Positions 1 through 5,648 of a stretch of 5,648 nucleotides of DNA are shown here, piece after piece. The position numbers and the translations under genes were made by a program. The stretch lies in NCBI GenBank assembly GCA_017998025.1, contig JAGODW010000121.1, positions 1-5,648 on the forward strand. The letters run 5' to 3'. Below the pieces are notes generated by a model. It was given only the letters and a program-made list of their open reading frames with translations, did no database searches and had not been told where the DNA came from. This stretch comes from Spirochaetales bacterium (GTDB lineage Bacteria > Spirochaetota > Spirochaetia > DTKZ01). Numbering within the stretch: position 1 is the first letter of the stretch; every line of letters begins with the position of its first letter.

Positions 1-459
1 GAACGGAAAGGATTCGTAAAACTCGACTCAAATCATTACCGCTCTCTGGTGGTATTGGACCAGGACACATCGGATCGCGGACAGATGACCCGTGTACCTC
101 TCCTCGGTGCTGTGGCTGCAGGAAGACCTCTTTTTTCCGAGGAAAACTGGGAGCGGTATATTCCTGTTCCGATGGAATACCTGGGGAAGGGGAACTATTT
201 TGCTCTCCGGGTACAGGGAGATAGCATGACCGGAGCCGGAATCTTTAACGGAGATCTAGCTATTGTGCGTCAGCAAGCAGATGCAGAGAACGGGCAGATT
301 ATAGTAGCTATGGTAGAGGATGCCGTTACCTTAAAACGATTCTTCCGGGAAAAAAACCGGATCAAATTACAATCGGAAAATCCACTGTATCCGCCTATCT
401 ATGCTCAAAACCTCCGCATTCTAGGGCGATTAGCCCACTTGATCCGTTCCTATGAATAA
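1..459 (+). CDS. lexA: LexA SOS repressor / self-cleaving S24 protease, 5'-truncated by window edge
   Basis: LexA represses DNA-damage (SOS) genes and inactivates itself by RecA-stimulated autocleavage. The frame is open from base 1 to the TAA at 457-459 (152 codons visible). The left edge removes roughly the first 44 residues, that is most of the winged-helix DNA-binding domain. The first visible residues, ERKGFVKLDSNHYRSLVVL, match the end of that domain (compare LARKGVIEIVSGASRGIRLL in E. coli). Next come the cleavage-site block VPLLGAVAAGRP, with the scissile Ala-Gly at 115-123, the nucleophile Ser in VQGDSM (codon 223-225) and the general-base Lys in VTLKRF (codon 334-336). The Ala-to-Ser and Ser-to-Lys distances (35 and 37 residues) equal those of E. 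coli LexA (A84, S119, K156), so the protease should be active. The GTG codons at 46 and 49 are internal, not starts, because homology continues upstream of them. UmuD is the main alternative, but the upstream winged-helix remnant argues against it. The 3' end overlaps holA by 8 bp. Confidence 0.93.
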   Translation, partial: ERKGFVKLDSNHYRSLVVLDQDTSDRGQMTRVPLLGAVAAGRPLFSEENWERYIPVPMEYLGKGNYFALRVQGDSMTGAGIFNGDLAIVRQQADAENGQIIVAMVEDAVTLKRFFREKNRIKLQSENPLYPPIYAQNLRILGRLAHLIRSYE

Positions 460-1459
460 ACTTGCACCTGTTTACCTCCTACTAGGCCCTGAATTAGGGG
501 AAAAAGAATCCTTCATTAAGAACTTACTCGATAGCCTTCGTTCCCAGTACAAAGAAGAACCAGAACTTCACAAACTCTATTCCTTTGAAAACACGATTCA
601 CGAAGCCCTTGCTATTCTGAGAAACGGCTCCCTATTTACCCAAATTCGGATTGTCTTTTTTGAGGGGGCTGAAACGCTGAAACGGAAAGAAGAACTAGAG
701 GCTCTCCTTGAATACATTCAGCATCCTTCTCCCGAAGGGATTCTCCTATTGATCAGCGACCGCCCCTCCATAGAAAAAAAGATACAGGATACGGTACCAG
801 CAGCACAAAAAAAGATCTTCTGGGAACTCTTTGATAATCAAAAACGGGATTGGGTCTTCTCGTACTTTAAGAAGGAAAATATACAGATCCTTCCGGAGAG
901 TGTAGAACTCTTGCTGGAGCTGGTAGAGAACAATACCCGGGAGATGAAACGGGTTTGCGATAATCTGGCCTGGTTTTATAAAGAAAAGGGGGAAATCCAT
1001 CCACAGCATATTGAAGATTTCCTTTACCATGGGAAACAGGAGACTGTGTTCTCCCTTTTTGAGCGGATTCTGGAACGCCGATTAGAACCTGCTCTGGAAA
1101 TTCTTCACAAGCTTCTCCTGGAAGGAGAGACTCAACCGGTAGGGATTCTTGCTGGATTGACCTATCAGTTCCGAACCCTTAAAAACTACCTCCATCTCCG
1201 GAAAGAGAACTTCAGTCCTCAGGAAGCCTGTGGGAAAGTGCGGATTCTTGGGAAAAGAACCCAGCGGCTCTATATGGAAGGAGAAAAGAGTTTTTCACAG
1301 GAACAGGCGGAAGACATCCTGGTGCTCTGTGCAGATTTTGATGAGTACCTCCGATCTTTTCGCCAGGATCTACACCTTTTGCTGCTGGAACTGTTTCTCT
1401 ATGGAGTAATTATCTTGAGGGGAGAAAGCCCTTTTAAAAGTTTCGACCTATCCCTTTAG
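452..1459 (+). CDS. holA: DNA polymerase III subunit delta (clamp loader)
   Basis: Delta is the wrench subunit of the clamp loader: it binds the beta sliding clamp and opens it for loading at primed DNA. The 335-residue length is normal for HolA. Residues 7-30 (VYLLLGPELGEKESFIKNLL) are the typical first strand and degenerate P-loop of domain I; the GKT of Walker A is absent, as expected for delta, which does not hydrolyse ATP. Residues about 136-205 form the lid domain, with NTREMKRVCDNLAWFY and the ETVFSLFERI stretch. Residues about 207-335 form the helical collar domain, with ALEILHKLLLEGETQPVGIL, YQFRTLKNYLHLRK and a C-terminal DEYLRSFRQDLHLLLLELFL that aligns with the family ending (D..lK.g...LE.lll). 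The ATG at 452 lies inside the lexA stop region (overlap 452-459) and has no clear Shine-Dalgarno sequence, so translation is probably coupled to lexA. Assignment rests on motif recall; sequence identity in this family is low. Confidence 0.9.
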   Translation: MNKLAPVYLLLGPELGEKESFIKNLLDSLRSQYKEEPELHKLYSFENTIHEALAILRNGSLFTQIRIVFFEGAETLKRKEELEALLEYIQHPSPEGILLLISDRPSIEKKIQDTVPAAQKKIFWELFDNQKRDWVFSYFKKENIQILPESVELLLELVENNTREMKRVCDNLAWFYKEKGEIHPQHIEDFLYHGKQETVFSLFERILERRLEPALEILHKLLLEGETQPVGILAGLTYQFRTLKNYLHLRKENFSPQEACGKVRILGKRTQRLYMEGEKSFSQEQAEDILVLCADFDEYLRSFRQDLHLLLLELFLYGVIILRGESPFKSFDLSL

Positions 1460-1469
1460 GAGTACCTAC

Positions 1470-1536
1470 TGTCACGAAGCTTGTGGGTGTATGCAGCCAG
1501 TCACTTTCTATCAAAATACCCACAAGCTTCGTGACA
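1470..1536. repeat. Perfect 19-bp inverted repeat between convergent holA and uvrC (probable bidirectional terminator or 3'-end hairpin)
   Basis: The left arm TGTCACGAAGCTTGTGGGT (1470-1488) is the exact reverse complement of ACCCACAAGCTTCGTGACA (1518-1536). The loop is 29 nt (1489-1517). In RNA, a G-U pair (1489/1517) and a U-A pair (1490/1516) could extend the stem inward to 21 bp. Each arm contains the palindrome AAGCTT flanked by CAC and GTG. The hairpin begins 10 nt after the holA stop and ends 11 nt before the uvrC stop, so it is positioned to end or protect both converging transcripts. It lacks a following U-tract on either strand, and its loop and stem are long for an intrinsic terminator. 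A mobile repeat of the MITE or REP type, or a protein-binding site, therefore remains possible. The structure is directly visible; the function is inferred. Confidence 0.85.
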
Positions 1537-1547
1537 CTACCAATCTG

Positions 1548-3362
1548 TTAGAGGGAACCTTTCAAATAGGCTACCAGAGCTTCCGCAACCTGTAAAGAAA
1601 CGCCTCCTTCCCGTGCAATTTCTTCCGTACCGGCATACGCGATCGATTCCAGAGAACCAAAATGCTTCAGTAGTTTCTTCCCCCGCACCTCTCCTATGCC
1701 TGGAACAGAAGTAAGCCTTTCCAAACGAAGCGCCTTTGTTCGAAGTTGTTTATTAAAACTCGTGGCAAACCGATGTGCTTCATCCCGTACTGCCTGAAGC
1801 ACCCGGAGGGCAGGAGAACCTTCGGGAAGAATAATCGGATCTTTACGATCCGGAATAAAAAGCTCTTCCTCCCTCTTCGCCAGCCCTACTAGAGGAATCT
1901 GATCCAAACCCAGAGCATTCAGGATAGAGCGTGCTGCCTGGACCTGTCCTTTTCCTCCATCTACCAGAATCAGATCAGGAATATCTTTCCCTTCATTCAG
2001 GAGCCGTGTATAGCGGCGGGCTATGATTTCCCGCATCGCTTCATAATCGTCAATAGCTCCTTCAAGGGTTTTCACATGAAACTTACGGTAGGCCTGTTTC
2101 TCTGGTACGCCCCGGTAAAAAGAGACGAGAGAGGCTACCGGATACTTTCCATTTAGCTGAGATACATCGAAACCCTCGATTCTGAGAGGTGTTCGATTCA
2201 ACTGAAGAACTGTGCGGAGGTCCTCCAGAGCACCGATGTCTCCTTCTTCGTGCAAGGCCTTCCGCAGCTCGTGTTCTGCATTTTCTCGCACTAAATTTAG
2301 AATGGCGATGTCCCGTTTCTCCGAGGGGAGTCGAACTTCGGTATCTCTTCTAAAATTTCGGAAAACATACTCCTGCAACGGCTGGAGCGCTTCAGCTTCA
2401 GAAAGAAAAATGGTATGGGGAACCCTGGACGCTTCTGTATAGTAGAGAAGAAAAAACTGCTCCAACACTTCCCCTACGGTTCCAGGAAAGGGCCCCAGGT
2501 AAATTTCCCTTCCCCGGAGTTTTCCGCCTCGCATTCGGAACACCTGGACGACAGAGAATCTTCCCCTGCTCGTACAATGGATATAATCCCGGGATTCCTC
2601 ATTGAAATCCTCTACCCGCTGCTGAGCTTCTACGTCCTGTATCGCTTTAAGAAGGTCCCGATACCGGGCTGCTTCCTCGAACCGTTGCTGTTTTGCAGCC
2701 TGGGCCATCTTATCTTCAAGGTCTGCTATAAGGGAACCGGTATCCCCGGAAAGGAGTTTGCGGACCCCTTCTACATTCTTCAGGTAAGCTTCTCGGTCAA
2801 TTTTTCCTGCGCAGGGACCCGTACAACGCCCGATGTGGTAGTAGAGACAGGGAGTGTCCCTTTTTTTCAAAGATCCCCGGCACTTTCTTAAGGGGTACAA
2901 TCCTTCAATCAACGCAAGGTAGGTATCTAAGGCCTGAACAGCCGGATAGGGGCCATAGTACTCAGACCCATCCCGTACGATCCTCCGGGTACGAAATACC
3001 CGGGGGAACTCTTCCGCCGTAATCCGTATTACTGGATACGTCTTCCCGTCTTTCAGGTTAATATTGTACTTCGGTTCGTACTGCTTAATAAGGTTATTTT
3101 CTAATAGTAACGCTTCGTATTCTGTTTCCGTAACAATATAGTCAATATCTTTAATTTTACGGAGGAGAGTGGCTGTTTTTATATCTTTCTCCCCTATAAA
3201 ATAGGAACGCACTCGTTTTCTCAGGTTCTTTGCCTTTCCTACATAGAGAATGGTTCCTTTGCCATCCTTCATCAGGTACACACCGGGGGTTTGAGGCAAA
3301 TGATCGGCTCTAATAGCCGGATCCGTTTTCTGGTTAAAAGCTGGACTCTTTTCTTTTTCCAT
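1548..3362 (-). CDS. uvrC: Excinuclease ABC subunit C
   Basis: UvrC makes both incisions around a lesion handed over by UvrA/UvrB in nucleotide excision repair. Residue numbers here count from a possible GTG at 3368. The N-terminal GIY-YIG nuclease (3' incision) spans about 24-105, with PGVYLM (28-33), YVGKAKNLRKRV (42-53) and EALLLENNLIK (85-95). Four cysteines, C163, C174, C182 and C186 (in PCLYYHIGRCTGPC), match the UvrC metal/Fe-S cluster motif. The UVR domain that contacts UvrB is at about 213-247 (LEDKMAQAAKQQRFEEAARYRDLL). The RNase H-like nuclease (5' incision) has candidate catalytic D401 in GFDVSQ, D470 in LVDGGKGQ and H532 in DEAHRFA. Tandem helix-hairpin-helix motifs follow at about 550-602 (SVPGIGEVRGKKLL). 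The length of about 606 is typical and nothing is missing. I prefer ATG at 3362 because GGTGA lies 2 nt upstream; GTG at 3368 would add two residues. The gene is convergent with holA and divergent from the LamG gene. No recognisable SOS box is seen upstream. Confidence 0.98.
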   Translation of the reverse strand: MEKEKSPAFNQKTDPAIRADHLPQTPGVYLMKDGKGTILYVGKAKNLRKRVRSYFIGEKDIKTATLLRKIKDIDYIVTETEYEALLLENNLIKQYEPKYNINLKDGKTYPVIRITAEEFPRVFRTRRIVRDGSEYYGPYPAVQALDTYLALIEGLYPLRKCRGSLKKRDTPCLYYHIGRCTGPCAGKIDREAYLKNVEGVRKLLSGDTGSLIADLEDKMAQAAKQQRFEEAARYRDLLKAIQDVEAQQRVEDFNEESRDYIHCTSRGRFSVVQVFRMRGGKLRGREIYLGPFPGTVGEVLEQFFLLYYTEASRVPHTIFLSEAEALQPLQEYVFRNFRRDTEVRLPSEKRDIAILNLVRENAEHELRKALHEEGDIGALEDLRTVLQLNRTPLRIEGFDVSQLNGKYPVASLVSFYRGVPEKQAYRKFHVKTLEGAIDDYEAMREIIARRYTRLLNEGKDIPDLILVDGGKGQVQAARSILNALGLDQIPLVGLAKREEELFIPDRKDPIILPEGSPALRVLQAVRDEAHRFATSFNKQLRTKALRLERLTSVPGIGEVRGKKLLKHFGSLESIAYAGTEEIAREGGVSLQVAEALVAYLKGSL

Positions 3363-3391
3363 ATTCACCGATAATAATGTAACGACGAACC
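3363..3391. promoter_or_regulatory. 29-bp divergent intergenic region between uvrC and the LamG/FN3 gene
   Basis: Only 29 bp separate the two start codons (23 bp if uvrC starts at GTG 3368). The core ATAATAATG (3371-3379) is AT-rich and can be read as a -10-like hexamer in both directions: GATAAT (3370-3375, plus strand) and TATTAT (3376 to 3371, minus strand). Neither has a convincing -35 hexamer at 16-18 bp. If these are real -10 elements, the leaders would be very short (about 2-10 nt) and the promoters would extend into the opposite coding regions. Position makes a regulatory role likely; the hexamers themselves are weak evidence. Confidence 0.3.
3365..3369 (-). promoter_or_regulatory. 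Possible ribosome binding site of uvrC
   Basis: On the minus strand GGTGA precedes ATG (3362-3360) by 2 nt. It matches the 3' part of the AGGAGGTGA anti-SD complement at a workable alignment. This weak site is the reason for preferring the ATG over the GTG six bases upstream, since no SD sequence lies in front of that GTG. Confidence 0.4.
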
Positions 3392-4903
3392 GTGAAAAAA
3401 GAAACGCCTTTTGTATTCATACTATGCCTCTTTTTCCTCTCATTTCCCCTCTACCCGATAGAATCGGTCCTGCGGCTGGGAGGGAAAGAGGGATTTAGAG
3501 CCATTGCGCTATCTCAAAGGGTCCTGGTCCGGCAAAAATCCGATGGGAACGCTGAATTAAGTCTTAAGGATTTGCAGGAGCCGGTGGATGCAGGGACCGA
3601 CCTGTTTCTCCCCTTTGATAGTCCCGTTTTACGGGATGAGTCAGAGCATTGGATTGTACAGAGCGGAAACGTACAATTTGTGGAGTCCCATCAGGCTCGA
3701 GGGAAGGGTTCAGGAGCCTTTTTTTCAGATTCCTTCCTTACCTTAATACCGAGGAAGGATTCATTTTTTTCTTCAGGCTTAACAGAAGGGGGATTCTCCA
3801 TTGAATTCTGGCTATATCCCACGAATCTGGAAGAAGGGGAAGGTATTTTCGTCTGGAGAAAGGCCGGTACTTCCCGGAGCGGTTACCAGGAAGTAAGCTG
3901 CAGTATCTCAGGCCGAGTACTGATCTGGAGCTTCCTTAATTTTTTTCAGGGCCCTGAAGGCAACCGGATCGATGTTTCACTCCGGGGAAGTTCTCCCCTT
4001 GTACCTCGGGAATGGAGGCACCACGCTCTTCGGTACGATGCATCCACGGGAATGATCGAGTATCTGCTGGACGGAGAACCGGATGCCGTAGTATACGCTA
4101 CCCCCAGCGGAAGGGAAGACGGATCCGTATACTATCCTGCACTGGAAAGAGGCGGGCAGTCTCCCCTCCGTATCGGGGAAGGATACAATGGGTTCATGGA
4201 TGAGTTCCGTATGTATCGCAGGTACTCTGATCCCTTGAACCTGAAACCATTCCCTCCGGAAGGAGGATGGATAGAAACAGAACCCCTGGATCTCGGTTAC
4301 CACGATACACGTGTACTCCAGATACAAGTTCTCAAGGTACTTCCCGGAGATAGTGCTGTGTTTTACTACTATCGGATGGCCAACTCTTTTATAGACATTG
4401 AAAAAAGAGAATGGATCCCTGTTGATCCCGGCAAAGACCTCCCTCATGATTCTAAAGGTCGGTTCCTCCAACTCCGGGCTGAACTATACCCGGATGGTTC
4501 CCGGAAGCAAAGTCCCAAAATTACAGAAATTATTGTTACGTATGAACCCAAAACCCCTCCGCCTCCCCCTTCTTTTGTACAGGCCGTCCCCGGGGATGGG
4601 GAAGTGCTCCTACGCTGGTCCAAAGTACCGGATCCTTCGGTAACCGGGTATTTTGTGTACTACGGGTCGGAACCAGGGGTCTTTAAAGGGAATGATAGCA
4701 CTTTGGGGCCTTCTCCGATTAAGGCTGGCAACTGTACAGAAATTACCATTTCAGGTCTTACCAATGGAAAACTTTACTATTTTGCAATATCAGCTTATGA
4801 TTCCAGCGAGGATCCCCTGACAAGCCGTTTTTCCTTTACGGTTATTACAAGGCCCTCGAGGATCTATCGGAATGAACACGGAACCAAAGATAAAACACCC
4901 TGA
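3392..4903 (+). CDS. Exported LamG-like (concanavalin A fold) and fibronectin type III domain protein
   Basis: This is a 503-residue protein of unknown specific role, probably periplasmic or surface-associated. The N-terminus, KKE followed by the hydrophobic run TPFVFILCLFFLSFPLYPI, is a signal peptide or anchor. Cys12 lies too early and inside the hydrophobic run for a convincing lipobox. Residues about 104-283 form a LamG/jellyroll domain: GFSIEFWLYPTN (134-145), EWRHHALRYD (207-216), YLLDGEP (224-230) and IGEGYNGFMDEFRMY (261-275), the usual IG...G.iDE.riY ending. Residues about 293-385 are beta-rich and unassigned, ending FLQLRAELYPDGS...ITEIIVTYEP. A PPPPP linker (389-393) leads to an FN3 domain (about 394-488; VLLRWSKVPDPSVTGYFVYY and ISGLTNGKLYYFAISAYD). 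The GTG start at 3392 is chosen because an in-frame stop lies at 3380-3382 and later starts would lose the signal sequence. No clear SD precedes it. Such domains usually bind glycans or proteins; the ligand cannot be told from sequence. The 3' end overlaps the TPR gene by 32 bp. Confidence 0.9.
   Translation: MKKETPFVFILCLFFLSFPLYPIESVLRLGGKEGFRAIALSQRVLVRQKSDGNAELSLKDLQEPVDAGTDLFLPFDSPVLRDESEHWIVQSGNVQFVESHQARGKGSGAFFSDSFLTLIPRKDSFFSSGLTEGGFSIEFWLYPTNLEEGEGIFVWRKAGTSRSGYQEVSCSISGRVLIWSFLNFFQGPEGNRIDVSLRGSSPLVPREWRHHALRYDASTGMIEYLLDGEPDAVVYATPSGREDGSVYYPALERGGQSPLRIGEGYNGFMDEFRMYRRYSDPLNLKPFPPEGGWIETEPLDLGYHDTRVLQIQVLKVLPGDSAVFYYYRMANSFIDIEKREWIPVDPGKDLPHDSKGRFLQLRAELYPDGSRKQSPKITEIIVTYEPKTPPPPPSFVQAVPGDGEVLLRWSKVPDPSVTGYFVYYGSEPGVFKGNDSTLGPSPIKAGNCTEITISGLTNGKLYYFAISAYDSSEDPLTSRFSFTVITRPSRIYRNEHGTKDKTP
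4858..4862 (+). promoter_or_regulatory. Ribosome binding site of the TPR gene
   Basis: GAGGA lies 9 nt upstream of the ATG at 4872, inside the last codons of the LamG/FN3 gene. It is the clearest Shine-Dalgarno sequence I see in the window. It fixes the TPR start and indicates independent or re-initiating translation within the upstream coding sequence. Confidence 0.7.
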
Positions 4904-5648
4904 GGTACTGCTGCAACATGCACGACATGCCTTTACCCTGGGAGACTTAACCACAGCAGAAAAACTCACCCAGGAGGTTCTATCCCTTCAGCCTTCTTTA
5001 ATATCTGCGCTGATTCTATTAGGAAATATCCACGGAAAACAGCAGGAGTACGACAAAGCCCTCCAGTCCTTTGAAAAAGCCCTATCCCTTGATCCTCAGA
5101 ATGTGGAAGCCTTCAACAACCTGGGAGTGATCTATCGTCAGACGGGTGCTCCAGAAAAAGCTCTGGAAGTTTTAGAAAAAGCCCGGGAACTTAATGCCCC
5201 CTTTGCAGAGATTTACTATAATCTGGGAAACGTACATAAGAGCGTGGGAAATATAGGAGCTGCTATAGAGTCCTATCAAAAGGCTATTGAGATAGATCCC
5301 GAATTTGTCCTTGCCTACAACAACCTGGGGACTTTGTATGACAGTATGGGAGAGTATGAAAAGGCAACGGAAATATTTAGCAAGGGTCTCAGAGTAGATC
5401 CGAACCATCCTACGTTACGGTACAATCTAGGAATCGCTTTTGAAATCAAAAAGGAACATGCCGAAGCCCGAAAACAGTACGAGTTAGCTCTCCGGGCTCG
5501 GCCGGGATGGACAGACGGGTTAAACAATCTGGGGCATGTACTTCAGGAACTGGGAGAATACGATAAAGCAGTCCAGTCATTTAAAGAGATTCTTGCTTTT
5601 GATCCCCATAACTATCGGGCAAAAAACAATATTGCCACACTACTGGCA
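4872..5648 (+). CDS. TPR-repeat protein, 3' end cut by window edge
   Basis: The frame is open from ATG 4872 to the window end, giving 259 codons with no stop. The visible protein is almost wholly tetratricopeptide repeats, helix-turn-helix units that form a protein-binding superhelix. Seven full repeats cover about residues 8-245 and an eighth begins at about 246. Examples are QEYDKALQSFEKALSLDP (58-75), GNIGAAIESYQKAIEIDP (126-143), GEYEKATEIFSKGLRVDP (160-177) and GEYDKAVQSFKEILAFDP (228-245). The repeat-end proline falls at 41, 75, 143, 177, 211 and 245, an exact 34-residue register; the third repeat has Ala109-Pro110 there instead. No signal peptide or membrane segment is seen, so the visible part looks cytoplasmic. 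Its start lies 32 bp inside the LamG/FN3 gene, behind a good RBS, so the two are probably one operon. TPR arrays are scaffolds; the partner, and any catalytic domain beyond the edge, are unknown. Confidence 0.92.
   Translation, partial: MNTEPKIKHPEVLLQHARHAFTLGDLTTAEKLTQEVLSLQPSLISALILLGNIHGKQQEYDKALQSFEKALSLDPQNVEAFNNLGVIYRQTGAPEKALEVLEKARELNAPFAEIYYNLGNVHKSVGNIGAAIESYQKAIEIDPEFVLAYNNLGTLYDSMGEYEKATEIFSKGLRVDPNHPTLRYNLGIAFEIKKEHAEARKQYELALRARPGWTDGLNNLGHVLQELGEYDKAVQSFKEILAFDPHNYRAKNNIATLLA

Noticed and set aside
49..459. A short UmuD-like protein starting at GTG 46 or 49, with a UmuD-like length of about 136 residues
   Set aside because: The frame stays open to base 1 and the upstream residues match the end of the LexA winged-helix domain. 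No SD sequence precedes the GTG codons. It is an internal part of lexA.
746..1030. 94-codon open frame on the minus strand inside holA
   Set aside because: It lies wholly antisense to a well-supported gene, resembles no family I know and has a low-complexity hydrophobic composition. It is a shadow frame.
1470..1536. Terminal inverted repeats of an insertion sequence
   Set aside because: Only 29 bp lie between the arms, with no transposase and no clear target-site duplication; the flanks share only CTAC. A small non-autonomous element cannot be excluded, but an insertion sequence can.
2212..2891. Two plus-strand open frames (76 and 158 codons) inside uvrC
   Set aside because: Both are antisense to conserved UvrC coding sequence, have no recognisable domains, and are rich in Ser/Arg or Phe/Pro as expected of reversed coding frames.
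3363..3391. SOS box (LexA operator) in front of uvrC
   Set aside because: I found neither a GAAC-N4-GTTC type nor a TTTG-N5-CAAA type palindrome in the gap or just around it. The operator of this lineage is unknown to me, so this is only a lack of evidence.
3392..3430. Lipoprotein signal with Cys12 as the lipidated residue
   Set aside because: Cys12 is only eleven residues from the start and sits in the middle of the hydrophobic run, with more hydrophobic residues after it. This does not fit a lipobox.
3977..4643. Minus-strand 164-codon frame and plus-strand 63- and 81-codon frames within the LamG/FN3 gene
   Set aside because: All lie within the LamG, central and FN3 coding region in other frames, with no start signals or recognisable motifs.
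5172..5527. Two minus-strand frames (78 and 70 codons) opposite the TPR region
   Set aside because: The plus strand encodes perfectly phased TPR repeats here; the antisense frames are by-products of that codon pattern.

Overview
The window looks like a chromosomal segment of a spirochaete, most likely Treponema or a related Spirochaetales genus. This is an inference from moderate base composition, a delta subunit with the opening YLLLGPELGEKESF, and a uvrC gene beside LamG/FN3 and TPR genes. No rRNA or other marker gene fixes the taxon. Coding density is very high, with no gap over about 90 bp. I see no insertion sequence, phage gene, tRNA, CRISPR array or plasmid function.

Left part, plus strand (1-1459): the 3' part of lexA, the self-cleaving SOS repressor, runs in from the left edge. 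Its stop overlaps the start of holA (delta subunit of the DNA polymerase III clamp loader) by 8 bp, so the two are probably one operon. The convergent gap (1460-1547) holds a perfect 19-bp inverted repeat placed almost symmetrically between the holA and uvrC stop codons.

Middle, minus strand (1548-3362): a complete uvrC, the dual-incision nuclease of nucleotide excision repair, with all expected domains and the four cysteines of the metal-cluster motif. The left two thirds of the window is therefore a DNA-maintenance block: damage-response regulator, replication clamp loader and excision repair.

Right part, plus strand (3392-5648): divergent from uvrC, with only 29 bp between start codons, is a gene for an exported protein with a LamG-like jellyroll domain, a central beta-rich region I cannot assign, a proline linker and a C-terminal FN3 domain. 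A TPR-repeat gene starts inside its last codons and runs off the right edge. These two are probably translationally coupled and look like an envelope or adhesion module unrelated to the repair genes.

I found no clearly new biological system. The items most worth a second look are the long perfect hairpin between holA and uvrC, the lexA-holA coupling, the compact uvrC/LamG divergent junction, and the unassigned central region of the LamG-FN3 protein.
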